DNA from: Dietzia sp. NCCP-2495
GTDB taxonomy: Bacteria > Actinomycetota > Actinomycetes > Mycobacteriales > Mycobacteriaceae
Assembly (NCBI RefSeq): GCF_026011735.1
Contig: NZ_BRVN01000004.1
Location: forward strand, 158,862 to 222,861
Length of the DNA: 64,000 bases
Reading direction: 5' to 3'
The notes beneath the pieces are model-generated. The model did no database searches. It saw only the letters and a program-made list of their open reading frames with translations, and had not been told where the DNA came from. Positions 26,798-35,480 of the stretch are shown one piece after another. The translations under genes and the position numbers were made by a program. Each line of letters starts with the position of its first letter. The first letter of the stretch is position 1.

Positions 26798-27114
26798 GCC
26801 CGCGTCTCTACCGGGCCGACCGGGTCGTGGACGGTGACGAGCTTGGAGCCGTCGGGGAACGTGGCCTCGACCTGGATCATGGCGAGGCGTTCGGGGACCC
26901 CGGGCATGACCTGACCCACGTCGAGGACCTGCCGGCCGAGGTCCATGCACTCGGCGACGGTCCGTCCGTCGCGGGCGTGCTCGACGATCTCCCACGAGAT
27001 GAGGGCCGTGGCCTCGGGGACGTTGAGCAGCACTCCGCGGTCCAGCCTGCGGCGCGCGATCTCGGCCGCCGTGAACAGAGTGAGCTTGTCCGTCTCACGG
27101 GGGGTGAGTTTCAT
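26794..27114 (-). CDS. ureA: Urease gamma subunit (cluster 2)
   Basis: The 106-residue protein is a standard Ure[92 protein letters not shown]. It has about six extra C-terminal residues (GPVETRA). gagaggac stands before the ATG. It is the first gene of cluster 2 and completes the enzyme with the beta-alpha fusion. An inverted repeat 96 bp upstream is a candidate metal-regulator operator. Confidence 0.95.
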   Translation of the reverse strand: MKLTPRETDKLTLFTAAEIARRRLDRGVLLNVPEATALISWEIVEHARDGRTVAECMDLGRQVLDVGQVMPGVPERLAMIQVEATFPDGSKLVTVHDPVGPVETRA

Positions 27115-27209
27115 CCGGCGTCCTCTCGTGGGGTGGGGTGCCGCGTCGTGCCCGCGGGGCGTGCCACGCCGTCGCGTGCCCGTGGGGCGCGTCGTTCCCG
27201 GCGCGATAT

Positions 27210-27235
27210 GACACACGCTAGCGCCGGCGTGTGTC
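27210..27235. promoter_or_regulatory. Inverted repeat upstream of ureA, candidate ArsR-type operator
   Basis: GACACACGC (27210-27218) and GCGTGTGTC (27227-27235) form perfect 9-bp arms around 8 nt, in the 149-bp gap between arsR and ureA. On the minus strand the left arm runs into tcatatcg, which may hold the -10 box of ureA. The half-site GACACA(C/T) recurs in the arsR-nikA gap, which ties the two regions to one regulator. Confidence 0.6.
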
Positions 27236-27263
27236 GGGCGTGTTTCGTCGGCTCGGGCCGCGG

Positions 27264-27551
27264 TCAGTCGTGCCGCGCGCCCATGAGGTGCAGGATGCGG
27301 TGCACCGTCTGGTCGACGAGCGAGTACCGTACGACGCGCCCGTCCGCGGGGTCGCGCTCGGCCGTCACCCACCCCTGCTCCCGCAGCACGCGGAGGGCCT
27401 GCGACGCGGCGTTGCCAGTGATACCCACGGCGGCCGCGAGGTCCGTCACGGTCGCGGCCCCCGGGCCCCGCTCGTGCATGTGCGCGAGCAGGCCGAGCCG
27501 GGTCGGGTCGGCGAGCAGGTCGAACCGCAGCGCCCAGTCGTCCAGATCCAT
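27264..27551 (-). CDS. ArsR/SmtB-family regulator, probable nickel or other metal sensor
   Basis: The 95-residue winged-helix protein has [66 protein letters not shown]. It lacks the ELCVCD motif of ArsR/CadC-type sensors. The C-terminal helix holds Asp80, His84, His88 and His94, and His24/His26 lie in an early helix; this pattern recalls alpha5-type Ni/Co sensors such as NmtR and KmtR, though the spacing is not identical. aaaggag stands before the ATG. It is divergent from the nik-type importer and upstream of ureA, so it probably represses both until nickel is present or absent; the direction is not visible. Confidence 0.8.
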   Translation of the reverse strand: MDLDDWALRFDLLADPTRLGLLAHMHERGPGAATVTDLAAAVGITGNAASQALRVLREQGWVTAERDPADGRVVRYSLVDQTVHRILHLMGARHD

Positions 27552-27575
27552 CGCGACGTGCTCCTTTACATCGAC

Positions 27576-27621
27576 GACACATCGGGTCCCTACGCTCTGG
27601 GTCATGTGTCCGGCCGGACAC
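27576..27621. promoter_or_regulatory. arsR-nikA divergent control region with inverted repeats
   Basis: Two palindromic signals overlap here: GACACAT (27576-27582) with ATGTGTC (27604-27610), and the perfect 16-bp palindrome gtgtccggccggacac (27606-27621). The region lies between arsR (starts 27551, minus) and nikA (starts 27648, plus). The shared GACACA half-site with the repeat at 27210-27235 makes it a good candidate for autoregulation and control of the importer by the ArsR-type protein. Confidence 0.6.
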
Positions 27622-27647
27622 GTACCGCCCCGGCAGGAAGAGTCGCC

Positions 27648-29282
27648 GTGCCCCTGTTCTACCCCTCCCCCCGCGCCCGTGGTCCCGTCTCCGCCGCGGT
27701 CGCGGCCGGTCTGGCCCTCGCATTGACCGGCTGCGTCGCGCCCGGGTCGGCCGCCCCGGAGGGCACCCGTCTCGTCCTCGCCGACGGCGCGGAACTCGGC
27801 GAGTTCAACCCCGTCTCCGGCTACGGCTCGACGGGCGTCTCGCCGCTGTACGAGGGACTGCTCCGACCGGACGCACCCGACGACTCGTCGCTCCCCGAGC
27901 TGGTCCCCGCGCTCGCGGCGGCCGAACCGGAGGTGAGCGACGATGGCCTCGCGTGGACCGTCCGACTCCGCGAGGGCGTGCGCTTCCACGACGGCAGCGC
28001 CTTCGACTCCGCCGACGTCGCAGCGACGTACGCCGCGGTGACGGACCCCCGGTCCGGGTCCCCGATCGCGTCGGACTACGAGACGATCGAGCGCGTCGGC
28101 ACCCCCGACCCGTTCACCGTGACGTTCACGCTCGCCGCGCCCGACCCCGGCTTCCCGGCACGGCTCCTGCTCGGGATCGCCCCGTCCGAGCTCCTCGCGC
28201 CCGGGCCCGCGGCGGCGTCGCCCCTCAACACCGCGCCGGTCGGGACGGGCCCGTACCGGCTCGAGAGCCTGTCGGCGGGCGAGGCCGTCCTCGTGGCCGA
28301 CCCCGCGTACCGCGACGGGCCCGCCGACGTGGAGACGCTCGTCCTGCGTTCGGTGCCGGACGAGAATGCGCGCGCCCAGATGGTCCTCACCGGGGAGGTC
28401 GACGGGACGGTCCTGCCGCCCCGGCTCGCCGCCGGCCTCGCGGACCGGGAGGGCGTCGAGCTGGTCTCGGTTGCGACCGCGGACTGGCGCGGCGTCTCGC
28501 TCCCCGCCGCGCACCCGTTCACCGGGGACCCCGAGGTCCGACTCGCGCTCGACACCGCGCTCGACCGCGACGCCCTGGTCGAGCACGTCCTGGGCGGCCA
28601 CGGCGAGCCCGCGACGAGCCCCGTCACCCCGGCGTACCCGGAGTTCGAGTCCACCCGACCCGCCGGCGGCGGCACACCCGTAGAGAACCTGGAGGCGGCC
28701 GCCGCGCGGCTCGAGGCGGCGGGATGGCGCCCGGACCCGGACGGGGTGCTGCGGCGCGGAGCGGACCGCGCGGAGCTCGAGCTGGCCTACCCGGCCGCGG
28801 ACTCGCTCCGGCGCGAGCTCGCCTCCGCGGTCGCCGACCAGCTGTCCGGGCTCGGGGTGGCCGTGGAGATCCGTGGCGGAACCTGGGACGAGATCGAGCC
28901 GCGCGCGGCGGACGTGGCGATCCTCCTCGGCGGCGGGGACAACCCCTACACCGTCGACACGCAGGCGTACCGCGCACTGCACTCCCGCTCGGAGCGGACC
29001 GCCCCGCTCGACAACCCGGGCGGCTACGCGAACCCCGACGTCGACCGCGCGCTCGACGCCGCCCGCGCCGCGACCGACCCGGCCGACCGTACCGAGCGGT
29101 ACCGCGAGGCCCAACGGGCGTTCGCGCTCGACCCCGGATACCTGTTCCTCGCCACCCTCGAGCACACCTACCTCGTCCGCGACACCGGCGCGTCCGGCCC
29201 CGCACCGATCCTCGAGCCCCACACGCACGGGGTCACGTGGGGGCCGTGGTGGTCACTACACCGGTGGGAATCCACCCCGTGA
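27648..29282 (+). CDS. Substrate-binding lipoprotein of a nickel/peptide-type ABC importer (NikA-like)
   Basis: The 544-residue family-5 binding protein has a lipoprotein signal ([16 protein letters not shown]), then [48 protein letters not shown] and [12 protein letters not shown], all standard for SBP_bac_5. caggaagag precedes the GTG at 27648. It lies next to urease cluster 2 and an ArsR-type sensor, so nickel (free or chelated) is the likely cargo; family 5 also binds peptides, so the substrate is inferred. In the mature protein [16 protein letters not shown] near the C-terminus is His/Trp-rich. Confidence 0.85.
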   Translation: MPLFYPSPRARGPVSAAVAAGLALALTGCVAPGSAAPEGTRLVLADGAELGEFNPVSGYGSTGVSPLYEGLLRPDAPDDSSLPELVPALAAAEPEVSDDGLAWTVRLREGVRFHDGSAFDSADVAATYAAVTDPRSGSPIASDYETIERVGTPDPFTVTFTLAAPDPGFPARLLLGIAPSELLAPGPAAASPLNTAPVGTGPYRLESLSAGEAVLVADPAYRDGPADVETLVLRSVPDENARAQMVLTGEVDGTVLPPRLAAGLADREGVELVSVATADWRGVSLPAAHPFTGDPEVRLALDTALDRDALVEHVLGGHGEPATSPVTPAYPEFESTRPAGGGTPVENLEAAAARLEAAGWRPDPDGVLRRGADRAELELAYPAADSLRRELASAVADQLSGLGVAVEIRGGTWDEIEPRAADVAILLGGGDNPYTVDTQAYRALHSRSERTAPLDNPGGYANPDVDRALDAARAATDPADRTERYREAQRAFALDPGYLFLATLEHTYLVRDTGASGPAPILEPHTHGVTWGPWWSLHRWESTP

Positions 29283-30274
29283 GGCGCCGCCTCCGCGAGC
29301 GCCGCGACGACCTGGTCCGTCTCGCCGTGCGACGGGCCTCCGTCGCCCCCCTCGTCGTGCTCGCGGTGACGCTCGGGACCTTCGCGCTCGCCGCGGCGTC
29401 GCCGGTCGACCCGCTCGCCGCGGGACTCGGCGCCGGCTACGAGCGGACGACCGGGGCCGAGCGCGCCGCCGCGGCCGCCGCCCTCGGGCTGGACGTCCCG
29501 TGGTGGCGGGCGTGGTGGGACTGGCTCACCGACCTCGCCGCGGGGGACGCCGGCTACTCGTTCGTGTTCCGGCAGCCGGTCGCCGACGTGGTGGCCGAGC
29601 GGCTGCCCTGGACCGTCGGGCTCTCCGCCGCAGGCCTGGCGATCGCGCTGGCGGTGACCGTGCTCGCCGGACTCGCCGCCGCCCGGCGCCCGGGTGGACT
29701 CGTGGACCGCGGGTCCGCTGCACTCGCCGTCGCGACGAGCGCGGTCCCCACCTTCGCCCTCGCCCTGGGCTCGGTTGCGGTGTTCTCGGTCGCCCTCGGC
29801 TGGCTCCCCGTCTCCGGCGCGGCCCCTCCCGGGACCGCCCCGACCGCGCTCGACGTGCTCCGACACTCGGTCCTGCCGGTCCTCGCGCTCGCCGCGGGCC
29901 AGGTCCCGTGGCTCGTGCTCGCGTTCCGGCGCGCGGTGCTCGAGGCGGGGGCCACCACCGCCGTCGCCGAGGCGCGCGCCCGGGGCCTGGGCGACCGCAC
30001 CGTCCTGACCGGACACGTCGCACCGGTGGCGTGGGCCCCGCTCATCGCGCTCGCCGCGGCACGGATCCCCGAGATCATGGTGGGTTCGCTCGTGGTGGAG
30101 ACCGTGTTCGCGTGGCCGGGCCTGTCCGCCGCGACGGTCGACGGCGCCCTCGAGGCCGATTTCGCGCTGCTCGCCACGGCGACCGTACTCGCCGCCGTGT
30201 CCGTCCTCGCCGCGACGTGGGCCGCCGACTCCCTCCAGCTCGTCGCCGACCCGAGGGTGCGGATCGATGCGTGA
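29279..30274 (+). CDS. ABC permease of the nickel/peptide importer (NikB/DppB-like)
   Basis: The 331-residue permease begins with a GTG overlapping the nikA stop; upstream in-frame GTGs at 29246-29264 would overlap more. It has an N-terminal helix (VVLAVTLGTFALAAASPVDPLAAG), a periplasmic loop with AAALGLDVPWWRAWWDWLTDLAAGDAGYSF, and the permease signature RARGLGDRTVLTGHVAPVAWAPLIALAAARIPEIMVGSLVVETVFAWPGLS. This is the standard DppB/NikB architecture with about six helices. It pairs with the permease half of the next gene. Confidence 0.9.
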   Translation: MRRRLRERRDDLVRLAVRRASVAPLVVLAVTLGTFALAAASPVDPLAAGLGAGYERTTGAERAAAAAALGLDVPWWRAWWDWLTDLAAGDAGYSFVFRQPVADVVAERLPWTVGLSAAGLAIALAVTVLAGLAAARRPGGLVDRGSAALAVATSAVPTFALALGSVAVFSVALGWLPVSGAAPPGTAPTALDVLRHSVLPVLALAAGQVPWLVLAFRRAVLEAGATTAVAEARARGLGDRTVLTGHVAPVAWAPLIALAAARIPEIMVGSLVVETVFAWPGLSAATVDGALEADFALLATATVLAAVSVLAATWAADSLQLVADPRVRIDA

Positions 30275-31835
30275 GCACCTCACCGCCCGCCGGGTGGGTG
30301 CCGCCGCGGTCCTCGCCGCGCTCGTGGCGTTCGCCCTGCTCTGGCCACTGCTCGCCCCGGCGGCGCTGCACGGCTCGGACTACACCGCCGCCCACCTCGC
30401 GCCCTCGGTCACGCACCCGTTGGGGACCGACTCCGTCGGTCGCGACCTGTCCCTCGTCGTGGCCGGGGCGCTCCGCGCGTCGCTCACGATCGCCCTCGGG
30501 TCGGCCCTACTCGCGACCGTCCTCGGTGTGCTCGTCGGCGCGACCGCCGCCGTGTCGGGACCGCGGACGGACGCCACGCTGATGAGGGCCACCGACACGG
30601 TGGCGGCGGTCCCGCACCTGCTCGCGACCCTCGTCGTCGTCGCGCTGTTCCGTGGGTCCCTCACCGCCGTGGTGGCCGCACTGGCGCTCACACACTGGCC
30701 CACGGTCGCCCGGATCGTCCGCGCCGAGGGGCGGCGGGTCGTCGCGGCGCCCTACGTCGCGGCGTCGCGCGCCGCCGGCGCCGGGCCCCTCGCGCTCGCC
30801 CGGCACCACGTGCTGCCCGCGGTCGCCGGCCAGGCCGCGCTCGCGCTGGTACTCATGATCCCGCACGCGGTGTGGCACGAGTCGACGCTGTCGTTCCTCG
30901 GGATCGGACGGCCCCCGGAGGACCCGAGCCTCGGCACGCTCGTCGCGCTGTCCCGGCCCGGGCTGCTGCTCGGCTACTGGTGGCCGCTCGTCGTCCCGAC
31001 CGCGGTGCTCGTCGCGGTGACCGTCGCCGTCACGCTCCTCGGGCCGCGGCGGCCTGCGCTCCCGCGGGCGCTGCCGCGGGCCCGGGCGCTGCCGTGGGCG
31101 CGGGCGGCCGTGGTGGGCGGGGCAGCCGATCGACCCGCGGCCGACGGAGCCGTGGCTGACGCTCCGGTGACCGACGCCCTGGTCGTCGACGCGCTCACCG
31201 TCGACGTGGGCTCGGGCGCCGATCGGGTCCGCGCAGTGGACGGGGCGTCGGTGCGGGTGCCCGCGGGGTCGGTCGTGGCGGTGGTCGGACCGTCGGGCGC
31301 CGGCAAGTCCACGCTCCTCGCCGCGTGCTGCGGTCTGCTGCCGGCGGGTGCCGCGGTCTCGGGCGACCTCCGCCACGGCCCCCGCGGCCGCGCCGCCCAC
31401 GTCCCCCAGGACGCCGCCGGAGCCTTCACCCCCACGCGACGCGTCCGCGAGCAGGTCGAGGAGTCACTGCGCACCGCCCGCGCCCGCGGCGCCCGGCCGG
31501 AGAGCGTGGACGGGCTCTGCCGGCGGGTCGGCCTCGACCCCGCGCTCGCCGACCGCTACCCCCACCAGATCTCCGGCGGGCAGGTCCGGCGCCTGGCGAT
31601 CGCCCTCGCGCTGAGCACCGACCCGGGCGTACTCGTGGCCGACGAGCCCACGTCCGGGCTCGACGCCGACGCCGCGCGAGCCGTCGTCGATCTGGTCCGC
31701 GACCTCGCCGACCGGAGCGGGGTGGCGGTGCTGCTCGCGACCCACGACGTCTCGGTGCTCCACGCGAGCGACGCCGCCGACCGGGTGCTCGAACTCCGGG
31801 CCGGCCGCCTCGCCGACCTCAGGCCTGCGTCGTGA
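30267..31835 (+). CDS. Fused ABC permease-ATPase (NikC-NikD-like)
   Basis: One 522-residue frame carries two proteins that are normally separate. Residues 1-260 are a DppC/NikC permease (THPLGTDSVGRDLSLVVAGALRASLTIALGS, AAGAGPLALARHHVLPAVAGQ, ESTLSFLGIGRPPEDPSLGTL). An Ala/Pro/Arg linker (about 260-303) follows, then an ATPase with Walker A GPSGAGKST (341-349), signature ISGGQVRRLAIALALS and Walker B VLVADEPTSGLDADAA. No stop or frame shift is visible between them. It overlaps nikB by 8 bp and nikE by 4 bp. Permease-ATPase fusions are known in some ABC exporters but are uncommon in this importer class. Confidence 0.9.
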   Translation: MREHLTARRVGAAAVLAALVAFALLWPLLAPAALHGSDYTAAHLAPSVTHPLGTDSVGRDLSLVVAGALRASLTIALGSALLATVLGVLVGATAAVSGPRTDATLMRATDTVAAVPHLLATLVVVALFRGSLTAVVAALALTHWPTVARIVRAEGRRVVAAPYVAASRAAGAGPLALARHHVLPAVAGQAALALVLMIPHAVWHESTLSFLGIGRPPEDPSLGTLVALSRPGLLLGYWWPLVVPTAVLVAVTVAVTLLGPRRPALPRALPRARALPWARAAVVGGAADRPAADGAVADAPVTDALVVDALTVDVGSGADRVRAVDGASVRVPAGSVVAVVGPSGAGKSTLLAACCGLLPAGAAVSGDLRHGPRGRAAHVPQDAAGAFTPTRRVREQVEESLRTARARGARPESVDGLCRRVGLDPALADRYPHQISGGQVRRLAIALALSTDPGVLVADEPTSGLDADAARAVVDLVRDLADRSGVAVLLATHDVSVLHASDAADRVLELRAGRLADLRPAS

Positions 31836-32464
31836 CGCTCGCGGCGCGCGGGGTCTCGGTCCGCCACCCCGGGGAGTCGGGCTGGGCCCTGCCGCCGACC
31901 GACGTGGTGGTCCGGCGCGGGGCGATCACGGCGCTCGTGGGCCCGTCGGGGATCGGAAAGTCCACGCTCACACGGGTTCTCGCAGGGGTCCAGGCTCCGG
32001 ACGCCGGCCGGGTGACGCGCGACGGCGAGCCGGTCGGCCCCCACCGCGGCCGGCTGCCCGGGCACACCGCGCTCCTCGCGCAGGACCCGTACGCCGCGAC
32101 CGACCCCCGCCTGACCCTGCGTCGCACGATCAGCCTGCCGGCCAGGCTCCGGCGCGCGCCGGTCGACGTGCCCGCCCTCGCCCGAGAGGTCGGACTCGAC
32201 CCGGCGTTGCTGACCCGGCGCCCCCACCAGGTCTCGGGTGGCCAGCTGCACCGGGCGTGCCTCGCGCGAGCGTTGGCCCAGCGGCCGGACTACCTGCTCG
32301 CGGACGAGGTCACCGCGCACCTCGACCCGGACGCCACCGCGGCGGTGGGCCGCCTCCTGCGCGACCGGGCCTCGGGCGGGCTGGGCATCCTGCTGGTCAC
32401 CCACGACCTGCGCCTCGCCGCCGCGCTCGCGGACGAGGTCGTGGACCTAGGGGCGGCGGCCTGA
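31832..32464 (+). CDS. ABC importer ATPase (NikE-like)
   Basis: The 210-residue ATPase starts with a GTG overlapping the fused gene. Walker A is GPSGIGKST, Q-loop region LLAQDPYAATDPRLTL, signature VSGGQLHRACLARALAQ, Walker B YLLADEVTAHLDPDA (Val in place of the usual Pro after the catalytic Glu), switch THDLRLAAALAD. It is shorter than usual (about 250-270) and lacks the C-terminal oligopeptide-binding extension. It is the last gene of the importer operon and convergent with the methyltransferase-like gene. Confidence 0.87.
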   Translation: MTLAARGVSVRHPGESGWALPPTDVVVRRGAITALVGPSGIGKSTLTRVLAGVQAPDAGRVTRDGEPVGPHRGRLPGHTALLAQDPYAATDPRLTLRRTISLPARLRRAPVDVPALAREVGLDPALLTRRPHQVSGGQLHRACLARALAQRPDYLLADEVTAHLDPDATAAVGRLLRDRASGGLGILLVTHDLRLAAALADEVVDLGAAA

Positions 32465-32546
32465 GGGCGAGGGGCCGTGACCGGCGGCCGGGACACCGGG
32501 CGCCCACCCGGGCGGTCAGCCCCCGGCCCGGGGCGGCGCCCGGCCC

Positions 32547-33269
32547 TCACGGCCTCCGGTGGGCCGTGCGCTCCACGACGAGCCGCGTGGTCGCGGCGAG
32601 TTGGAACGGCCGCTCGACGGGCTCAATCCGGCAGGTCAGCCGCGCCTTCTTGAGCCGTGAGATCATGCTGCGGATGAACTCCGGCATCGGGTTCCCGGAG
32701 TGGTCGACCAGCGGGTAGACGCGCACCTCGGGCGCCACCCGCGCCATGTCGACGAGCGAGGCCACGTGCATGTCGAAGTCGAGGATGTCGGCGTACGTGA
32801 ACAGCAGGTGGGAGCACAGGACGAGGTCCGCGGAGTCCGACGCGAGGGGCAGCGACGGCAGCGCGCCGGCGACGTACTTCTCGGGCCGCGCGCAGAGGTC
32901 GTCGAGCATGGTCTCGGCGGCGGCGCGGCGCATCTCCTCGTGGCCCACCACTCCCCCGCGGACGTCCCAGTCGTAGTCGGGGTGTCGGCGGCGGGACTCG
33001 GTGACCGACCGCTCGACGTCGGCGAGCACCCGGGCCCGCAGTTCGTCGGCGCCGAGCGAGTACTGGGGGTCGACGGCGATCGCGTCGCCGCCCGCGGCGC
33101 CGAGTTCGGCGACCGCGCTGGCCGCCCCGCCGGGGCAGTCGACGATCCGCGACGCGCGGTCGCGCTCGTCGAGGCCGAACATGTCCGTGTACTCGGCGAG
33201 CGACCGCGCGCTCACGAGGACGTCGGCCTCGAGCTGTGGTGGATAGGTGGGGAAGGGACTCGCGGTCAC
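32547..33269 (-). CDS. Methyltransferase-like protein (class I fold, function unknown)
   Basis: The 240-residue protein has a Rossmann-like start (RIVDCPGGAASAVAELGAAGGDAIAVDPQYSLGADEL) and the strand SDSADLVLCSHLLFTYADILDFDMHVASLVDMARVAPEVRVYPLVDHSGNPMPEF, which looks like motif IV-VI of SAM-dependent methyltransferases. The first motif has PGGA in place of GxGxG, so SAM binding is not assured. GTG start. It stands alone between convergent nikE and the 286-bp gap 33270-33555, in which I see no gene. Confidence 0.6.
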   Translation of the reverse strand: MTASPFPTYPPQLEADVLVSARSLAEYTDMFGLDERDRASRIVDCPGGAASAVAELGAAGGDAIAVDPQYSLGADELRARVLADVERSVTESRRRHPDYDWDVRGGVVGHEEMRRAAAETMLDDLCARPEKYVAGALPSLPLASDSADLVLCSHLLFTYADILDFDMHVASLVDMARVAPEVRVYPLVDHSGNPMPEFIRSMISRLKKARLTCRIEPVERPFQLAATTRLVVERTAHRRP

Positions 33270-33555
33270 CGGATCTGCTCCTGGAGTCGGGACGGGCTCG
33301 CGGTGTCGAGCCCCGGGTGTCGGTGGGTCGGACCCGGGTTCCGGTGTGGACCGTCCTCGCGCCGTGCGGAAGAGCTCACCGGTTCCCGGTGGGCCTGTGG
33401 CGTCTGTCCTGGGAGTGTCAGGGCATTACGGTGTCGGCGCACGGGGGCCCGTCGGGGCACCACGTCCGCCAGCACATCAGCACGTCGTTTCGCACGGCTC
33501 CACCGTAGCAGCGCCCCCCCGACACCGGTGTGGTGTTCACATCGGACTCACAGGC

Positions 33556-33990
33556 TCACAGGGCCTCTCGGTGGAAGGCCTGTTCCTGGGATAACTCCCG
33601 GATGCGCCACCCGTCCGCGGTCCGCACGAACCCGAGCCGGTACCACAGTCCGTAGAACAACATCCGCTGCTCCTTCTCGGTCACCGGATCGAGCGCCATC
33701 GGGTTGAAGCACATGCAGCGGCCGGTGGCGGCGTCGCCGTCCAACCGCACCGCGAGGTTTCCCATGAGGTGCTGCGTCGCGGCGAAGATCGGCAGCATCT
33801 CGGCCAGCCAGGCGCGGATCGCTGGGTAGGCGTCGTCGGGCCCGCCGGACGCAACGAAGCTCACCCGCGCGTCCGGGGTGAACACGCGGTCCAGCCCGTC
33901 GAAGTCGCGGGAATCGATGCAGGTCGCGTACCGCGTCATGAGGTCCTGCAGGTCCCAGCGGTCGGATAGTTCGACCAGTGTTCGGCTCAT
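33556..33990 (-). CDS. NTF2-like (SnoaL family) protein
   Basis: The 144-residue protein has the SnoaL_4 pattern: LSDRWDLQDLMTRYATCIDSRDFDGLDRVFTPDARVSFVASG, RAWLAEMLPIFAATQHLMGNLAVRLDGDAATGRCMCFNPM and YGLWYRLGFVRTADGWRIREL. Such proteins are small cone-shaped enzymes (dehydratases, isomerases) or binding proteins. It starts at the ATG at 33990, only 24 bp from its divergent paralogue at 34015; on the minus strand TAGCGT stands 7 nt before the ATG, so it may be leaderless. Confidence 0.8.
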   Translation of the reverse strand: MSRTLVELSDRWDLQDLMTRYATCIDSRDFDGLDRVFTPDARVSFVASGGPDDAYPAIRAWLAEMLPIFAATQHLMGNLAVRLDGDAATGRCMCFNPMALDPVTEKEQRMLFYGLWYRLGFVRTADGWRIRELSQEQAFHREAL

Positions 33991-34014
33991 GCTCCCTACG
34001 CTAACGTGACCGGT

Positions 34015-34527
34015 ATGGACTACGAGGTCGAAGCCCGCGCCCGAGACGCGATCGAGCAGCTCAAGTACCGCTACTGGCGGGCCTGCGACGCCAAGGATCC
34101 CGCCGGCTTCCGTGAGTGCTTCGTGGCCTCCGGCGGTCAGCTCGACTTCGGCCCCCTCGGTCGGACCGATCCCGACACGATGGTCGGCATCTTCAAGCAC
34201 ATCGCGCTGGCCACCGCGTCGGATGGCGGGCCCCGCATCCTCGACATGCACCACGGCTTCATGCCCACTATCGATGTAGAGGAGCCGTCCGGAGCAGACG
34301 AGCCCACCCGGGCGACGGGCACCTGGACACTGCAGTTCCGCCAGGTCGACCGCGACAAGGGCACCGAGACCGTCTCCACCGGCGAGTACGCCGACGTCTA
34401 CGTGGTCGAGAACGGCCGGTGGGTCATGTCCGAGTGCCTGTTCACGCCGGGCTGGTCCATCACGCGCGACCTCACAAGTACCACCGTGACCTACCCGGAG
34501 CCCGTCGCCGAAGGAGCCGACAAGTGA
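34015..34527 (+). CDS. NTF2-like (SnoaL family) protein
   Basis: The 170-residue protein has EARARDAIEQLKYRYWRACDAKDPAGFRECFVASGGQLDFGPLGRTD and, later, TRATGTWTLQFRQVDRDKGTETVSTGEYADVYVVENGRWVMSECLFTPGWSI, a SnoaL-like fold. ATG 34015 is taken as start; a GTG at 34006 is also in frame and neither has a clear Shine-Dalgarno. Its stop overlaps the SDR gene by 4 bp, so both are cotranscribed and probably act on one substrate. It is distinct in sequence from the divergent neighbour. Confidence 0.78.
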   Translation: MDYEVEARARDAIEQLKYRYWRACDAKDPAGFRECFVASGGQLDFGPLGRTDPDTMVGIFKHIALATASDGGPRILDMHHGFMPTIDVEEPSGADEPTRATGTWTLQFRQVDRDKGTETVSTGEYADVYVVENGRWVMSECLFTPGWSITRDLTSTTVTYPEPVAEGADK

Positions 34528-35477
34528 CCGACGAACACACGACGACGGACGCACACGCGACGACCGACGCACACGCAACCCCCCGCGTCGCCCTGGTCAC
34601 CGGCGGCAGCCGCGGCGTCGGCAAGGGCGTGGCCACCGCGCTCGCCGCCGCAGGCTGGACCGTCTACGTCACGGGCCGCTCCGCCGAGCGACTGCAGGCC
34701 ACCGTGGACACGGCCGCGGCCGACGGGGTCCCGGGCGAGATCCGGGCCCTGGAATGCGACCACGGACGGGACGAGGAGATCGTCGTCGTCGTCGAAAAAA
34801 TCCACGCCGACACCGGACGCCTGGACCTGCTGGTCAACAATGTCTGGACCAACCCCAAGGGCTTCATGGGGTTCAACGGCAAGTTCTGGGAGCGGCCCGC
34901 CGACGACTGGGACGCGCTGATGGGCATCGGCCTGCGCGCGCACTACGTCGCGTCCGTCGAGGCCGCCAAGATCATGGTGCCGCAGGGTTCGGGCCTGATC
35001 GTCAACATCTCGTCGTTCGGCTCGCGCGCGCCGTTCCACACCGTCCTCTACGGCATGAGCAAGACGGCGCTGGACAAGATGGCCTCCGACATGGCGCACG
35101 AACTCGTCGGCACAGGCGTCTCGACGCTCTCGCTGTGGCTCGGCCTGATCCGCACCGAGCTCATCCTGTCGCTGGGCATGGACGACTTCAACGGCTTCCC
35201 CCTCGACCGCGCCGAGGACCCCACGTTCGTCGGCCGCGTCATCAACGCGCTCAGCGAGGACCCCGACCTGGGTGCGATGAGCGGGTCCACTGTCATCACC
35301 GCCGAGTACGGGCGGGCGAAGGGATTGAAGAACGACGACGACGCCGAGCCGCTCTCCCACCGCGGGGCGTTCGGCGGCGGCCCGCTGTTCCCGCCGGTGA
35401 CCGATGAGCAACTCGGGATCGACACGGTCGACGAGGTGGCCGAGGCGGGCGGACACAACGGTTTCGCAGAGGAGTGA
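34524..35477 (+). CDS. Short-chain dehydrogenase, DHRS1-like
   Basis: The 317-residue SDR starts at a GTG overlapping the previous stop, with aaggag before it. After a Thr/His/Ala-rich tail of about 18 residues (two copies of TTDAHA) come the NAD(P) motif VTGGSRGVGKG, LLVNNVWTNP and the catalytic Ser...YGMSK pattern (ISSFGSR...VLYGMSKTALDKMASDMAHEL). FWERPADDWDALMGIGLRAHY and VSTLSLWLGLIRTELIL mark the DHRS1-like subfamily. Substrate unknown; it is linked to the NTF2-like protein upstream. Confidence 0.88.
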   Translation: MTDEHTTTDAHATTDAHATPRVALVTGGSRGVGKGVATALAAAGWTVYVTGRSAERLQATVDTAAADGVPGEIRALECDHGRDEEIVVVVEKIHADTGRLDLLVNNVWTNPKGFMGFNGKFWERPADDWDALMGIGLRAHYVASVEAAKIMVPQGSGLIVNISSFGSRAPFHTVLYGMSKTALDKMASDMAHELVGTGVSTLSLWLGLIRTELILSLGMDDFNGFPLDRAEDPTFVGRVINALSEDPDLGAMSGSTVITAEYGRAKGLKNDDDAEPLSHRGAFGGGPLFPPVTDEQLGIDTVDEVAEAGGHNGFAEE

Positions 35478-35480
35478 GTG

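Noticed and set aside
27264..29228. A 654-residue protein containing the ArsR domain
   Set aside because: The upstream part is antisense to nikA with shadow composition; the ArsR protein has its own start with a good ribosome site at 27551.
32465..32557. Terminator between nikE and the methyltransferase-like gene
   Set aside because: GGCCGTGA and TCACGGCC can pair, but the right arm lies in the coding end of the methyltransferase-like gene and the loop is over 60 nt; too weak to call.
33270..33555. Small gene in the 286-bp gap upstream of the methyltransferase-like gene
   Set aside because: Short frames exist in several phases but none has a ribosome site, domain or convincing composition.
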